A stretch of 64,000 nucleotides of DNA from an uncultured Holophagaceae bacterium (GTDB taxonomy: Bacteria > Acidobacteriota > Holophagae > Holophagales > Holophagaceae), in assembly GCA_903937385.1 (NCBI GenBank), contig CAIZZF010000001.1:1-64000 (forward strand). Direction: 5' to 3'. The notes under the pieces were generated by a model. The model was not told where the DNA came from and ran no database searches. It saw only the letters and a program-made list of their open reading frames with translations. Below, in pieces: positions 62,775-64,000 of this stretch (positions within the stretch are counted from its first letter, which is position 1; each line of letters begins with the position of its first letter). Made by a program: the position numbers and the translations under genes.

Positions 62775-64000
62775 CTAGTGGCCGAGGCGAGACACCATGG
62801 CGTAGATGATGAGGACGAGGAGCATGAGGCCGACGCCGAAGAAGATGTAGCCGGCGGCGCGGGCGATGCCCTTCCAGGCTTCCCACTCATCCTTCACGCG
62901 GTATTCGTCCAGGCGGCCTTCGGCAACCAGACGGTCATACCAGCGCTTGCGCTCGTGGAGCATCTCAGCCTTGGAGATCCGACCCGAGAAGATCACGGTG
63001 TCCATGGGGAACTTCTCCAGCCGGAAGTGGGTGTTGAAGAAGTGGACCGTGAAGATGAAGCCCGAGGCGAGCAGGGCCTCGTCCGAGTGGATGATGAGGG
63101 ACACGTTGATCATCCAGCCCGGCATGAACTTGCTGAAGAAGACCGGGAACCACATGATCAGGCCCGAGACGCCGATGGCGAAGACGCCCCAGAACACGGC
63201 GAGGTAGTCGAACTTCTCGAAGTAGGTCCAGCGGTCGAACTCGGGCCGGGGGCCCTTGCCGAAGAACCAGCGGTTGTGATCCACGAAGTCCTTCAGATCC
63301 TGCTTGGTGGGGATCATGGAGTCCGGGTGGGCCATGGCCTGGAAGATGCGCTTGGGCTCGAAGACGTTGGTCTCCGGGTTCCAGAGGAAGCGCCGGCGCT
63401 TCCAGAGGTGGCTGACGGTCGCGCTGACGTGCAGGACGAAGTAGACGAAGGTGATGACCGCCCCGAAGTGGTGGAGGGTCCGCGCCACTTCGGCGCCTCC
63501 GAAGAGGCTGAAGATGGCCTTGGCCCAGTCGGCGTAGTAGAACTTCAGCGGCATGCCGGTGATGGTCAGCAGCAGGAAGCTCGTGACCACCAGGATGTGC
63601 AGGAACCGCTCGAAGGGCTGGAAGCGGGTGAACTGCTCATCATCCGCCTGGATCTTGAGCTTGGCTTCACGGAACTGCTTGGAGTCATGCCGATAGAGCC
63701 AGATGGAGCGGAAGAGCCAGAAGAGGGTGTGGCCGCCGAACAGGGTGAAGGTGAACACCAGCAGCGTGGTCATGACGATGAAAACGTAGTGCAGCTGGGG
63801 GAAGTTCTTGCGGTCCATCGGGTTGGCATGGGGCGCATAGCGGGCGAAGCTGGGGTTCGCCTTGGGGTGGCACTGCTTGCAGGTGTTGACGATGTTGCCG
63901 GGGGACAGGCGGGAGTTGGGATCCGAGGTGCGCAGCACATCGTGGTGGCCGTGGCAGTCATAGCAGGCGGCGACGGTGCTGGCGGTGTTGGCCTTGCCCA
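62775..64000 (-). CDS. Multiheme c-type / b-type cytochrome fusion, 5' part outside the window
   Basis: The frame is open to the window end. The visible N-terminal portion carries heme c sites CYDCH (about 63950) and CKQCH, so more may lie beyond the edge. After QLHYVFIVMTTLLVFTFTLF comes a four- or five-helix diheme b-type domain of the FdnI/HydC kind: RFLHILVVTSFLLLTITGMP, LHHFGAVITFVYFVLHVSAT and SLIIHSDEALLASGFIFTVHFFN supply the heme b histidines. The combination resembles the CbcL-type inner-membrane quinol oxidases of metal reducers. The function is inferred from architecture. Confidence 0.88.
   Translation of the reverse strand, partial: GKANTASTVAACYDCHGHHDVLRTSDPNSRLSPGNIVNTCKQCHPKANPSFARYAPHANPMDRKNFPQLHYVFIVMTTLLVFTFTLFGGHTLFWLFRSIWLYRHDSKQFREAKLKIQADDEQFTRFQPFERFLHILVVTSFLLLTITGMPLKFYYADWAKAIFSLFGGAEVARTLHHFGAVITFVYFVLHVSATVSHLWKRRRFLWNPETNVFEPKRIFQAMAHPDSMIPTKQDLKDFVDHNRWFFGKGPRPEFDRWTYFEKFDYLAVFWGVFAIGVSGLIMWFPVFFSKFMPGWMINVSLIIHSDEALLASGFIFTVHFFNTHFRLEKFPMDTVIFSGRISKAEMLHERKRWYDRLVAEGRLDEYRVKDEWEAWKGIARAAGYIFFGVGLMLLVLIIYAMVSRLGH

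Overview
The window reads as a high-GC, Gram-negative chromosome with two halves of different character. The right part (about 20.9-64 kb) is dense, GC-rich housekeeping DNA: a complete histidine operon, LPS genes (lpxC, an lptC/lptA-like gene, lptB), rpoN-hpf, recJ, accA, tyrS, ilvD, a futalosine-pathway menaquinone gene (mqnC), a TldD/TldE pair, a phosphohexomutase and, at the right edge, multiheme cytochromes. Together these suggest an anaerobic, respiring, diderm bacterium. An Acidobacteriota/Holophagae (Geothrix-like) origin is my best guess, but it is an inference from gene content and was not searched.

The left part (1-20.8 kb) is accessory. Its base composition is lower and patchier, and it holds many small hypothetical genes and several nuclease families. 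In order it carries: a chromate transporter with an unusual regulator that joins a LexA-type DNA-binding domain to a Crp/Fnr protein; an IHF/HU protein; a serine recombinase surrounded by copies of a TCAACTCGTATTC motif; an integron-like cassette zone on the minus strand with half attC sites; an HNH nuclease group; a BRCT protein; a two-gene PD-(D/E)XK nuclease / zinc-ribbon-repeat nuclease pair that resembles a defence module; a 3' relic of a second dnaE-like gene; an XRE regulator; a GIY-YIG nuclease; and an SRAP protein followed by a DnaE-like polymerase. A tRNA-Thr 5' fragment (20.8 kb) lies exactly where the accessory part meets the core and is probably an integration scar.

Core layout: two tandem prolyl oligopeptidases (minus); phoH, a membrane protein, tyrS, a DUF4388/SPOR protein, rlpA, ispD and lpxC (plus); hisD-[hisC-HAD]-hisB-hisH-hisA-hisF-hisIE-hisZ-hisG (plus, mostly overlapping stops and starts); then ilvD, mqnC, hpf, rpoN, lptB, a BNR-repeat exoprotein, lptC/A, recJ and accA (all minus). 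After these come a dephospho-CoA kinase joined in frame to tldD, tldE, a membrane protein, a phosphohexomutase, a hemerythrin, a small diheme cytochrome c, and the C-terminal part of a c/b-type cytochrome cut by the window end. Several gene ends in the core carry long hairpin-forming intergenic repeats.

The most unusual points are the LexA-Crp/Fnr fusion beside a perfect FNR box, an SRAP protein that lacks the catalytic Cys2 next to a polymerase with a degenerate PHP domain, the diverged dnaE relic, the split attC-like sites, the nuclease with nine zinc-ribbon repeats, the HisC-HAD fusion and the CoaE-TldD in-frame union.
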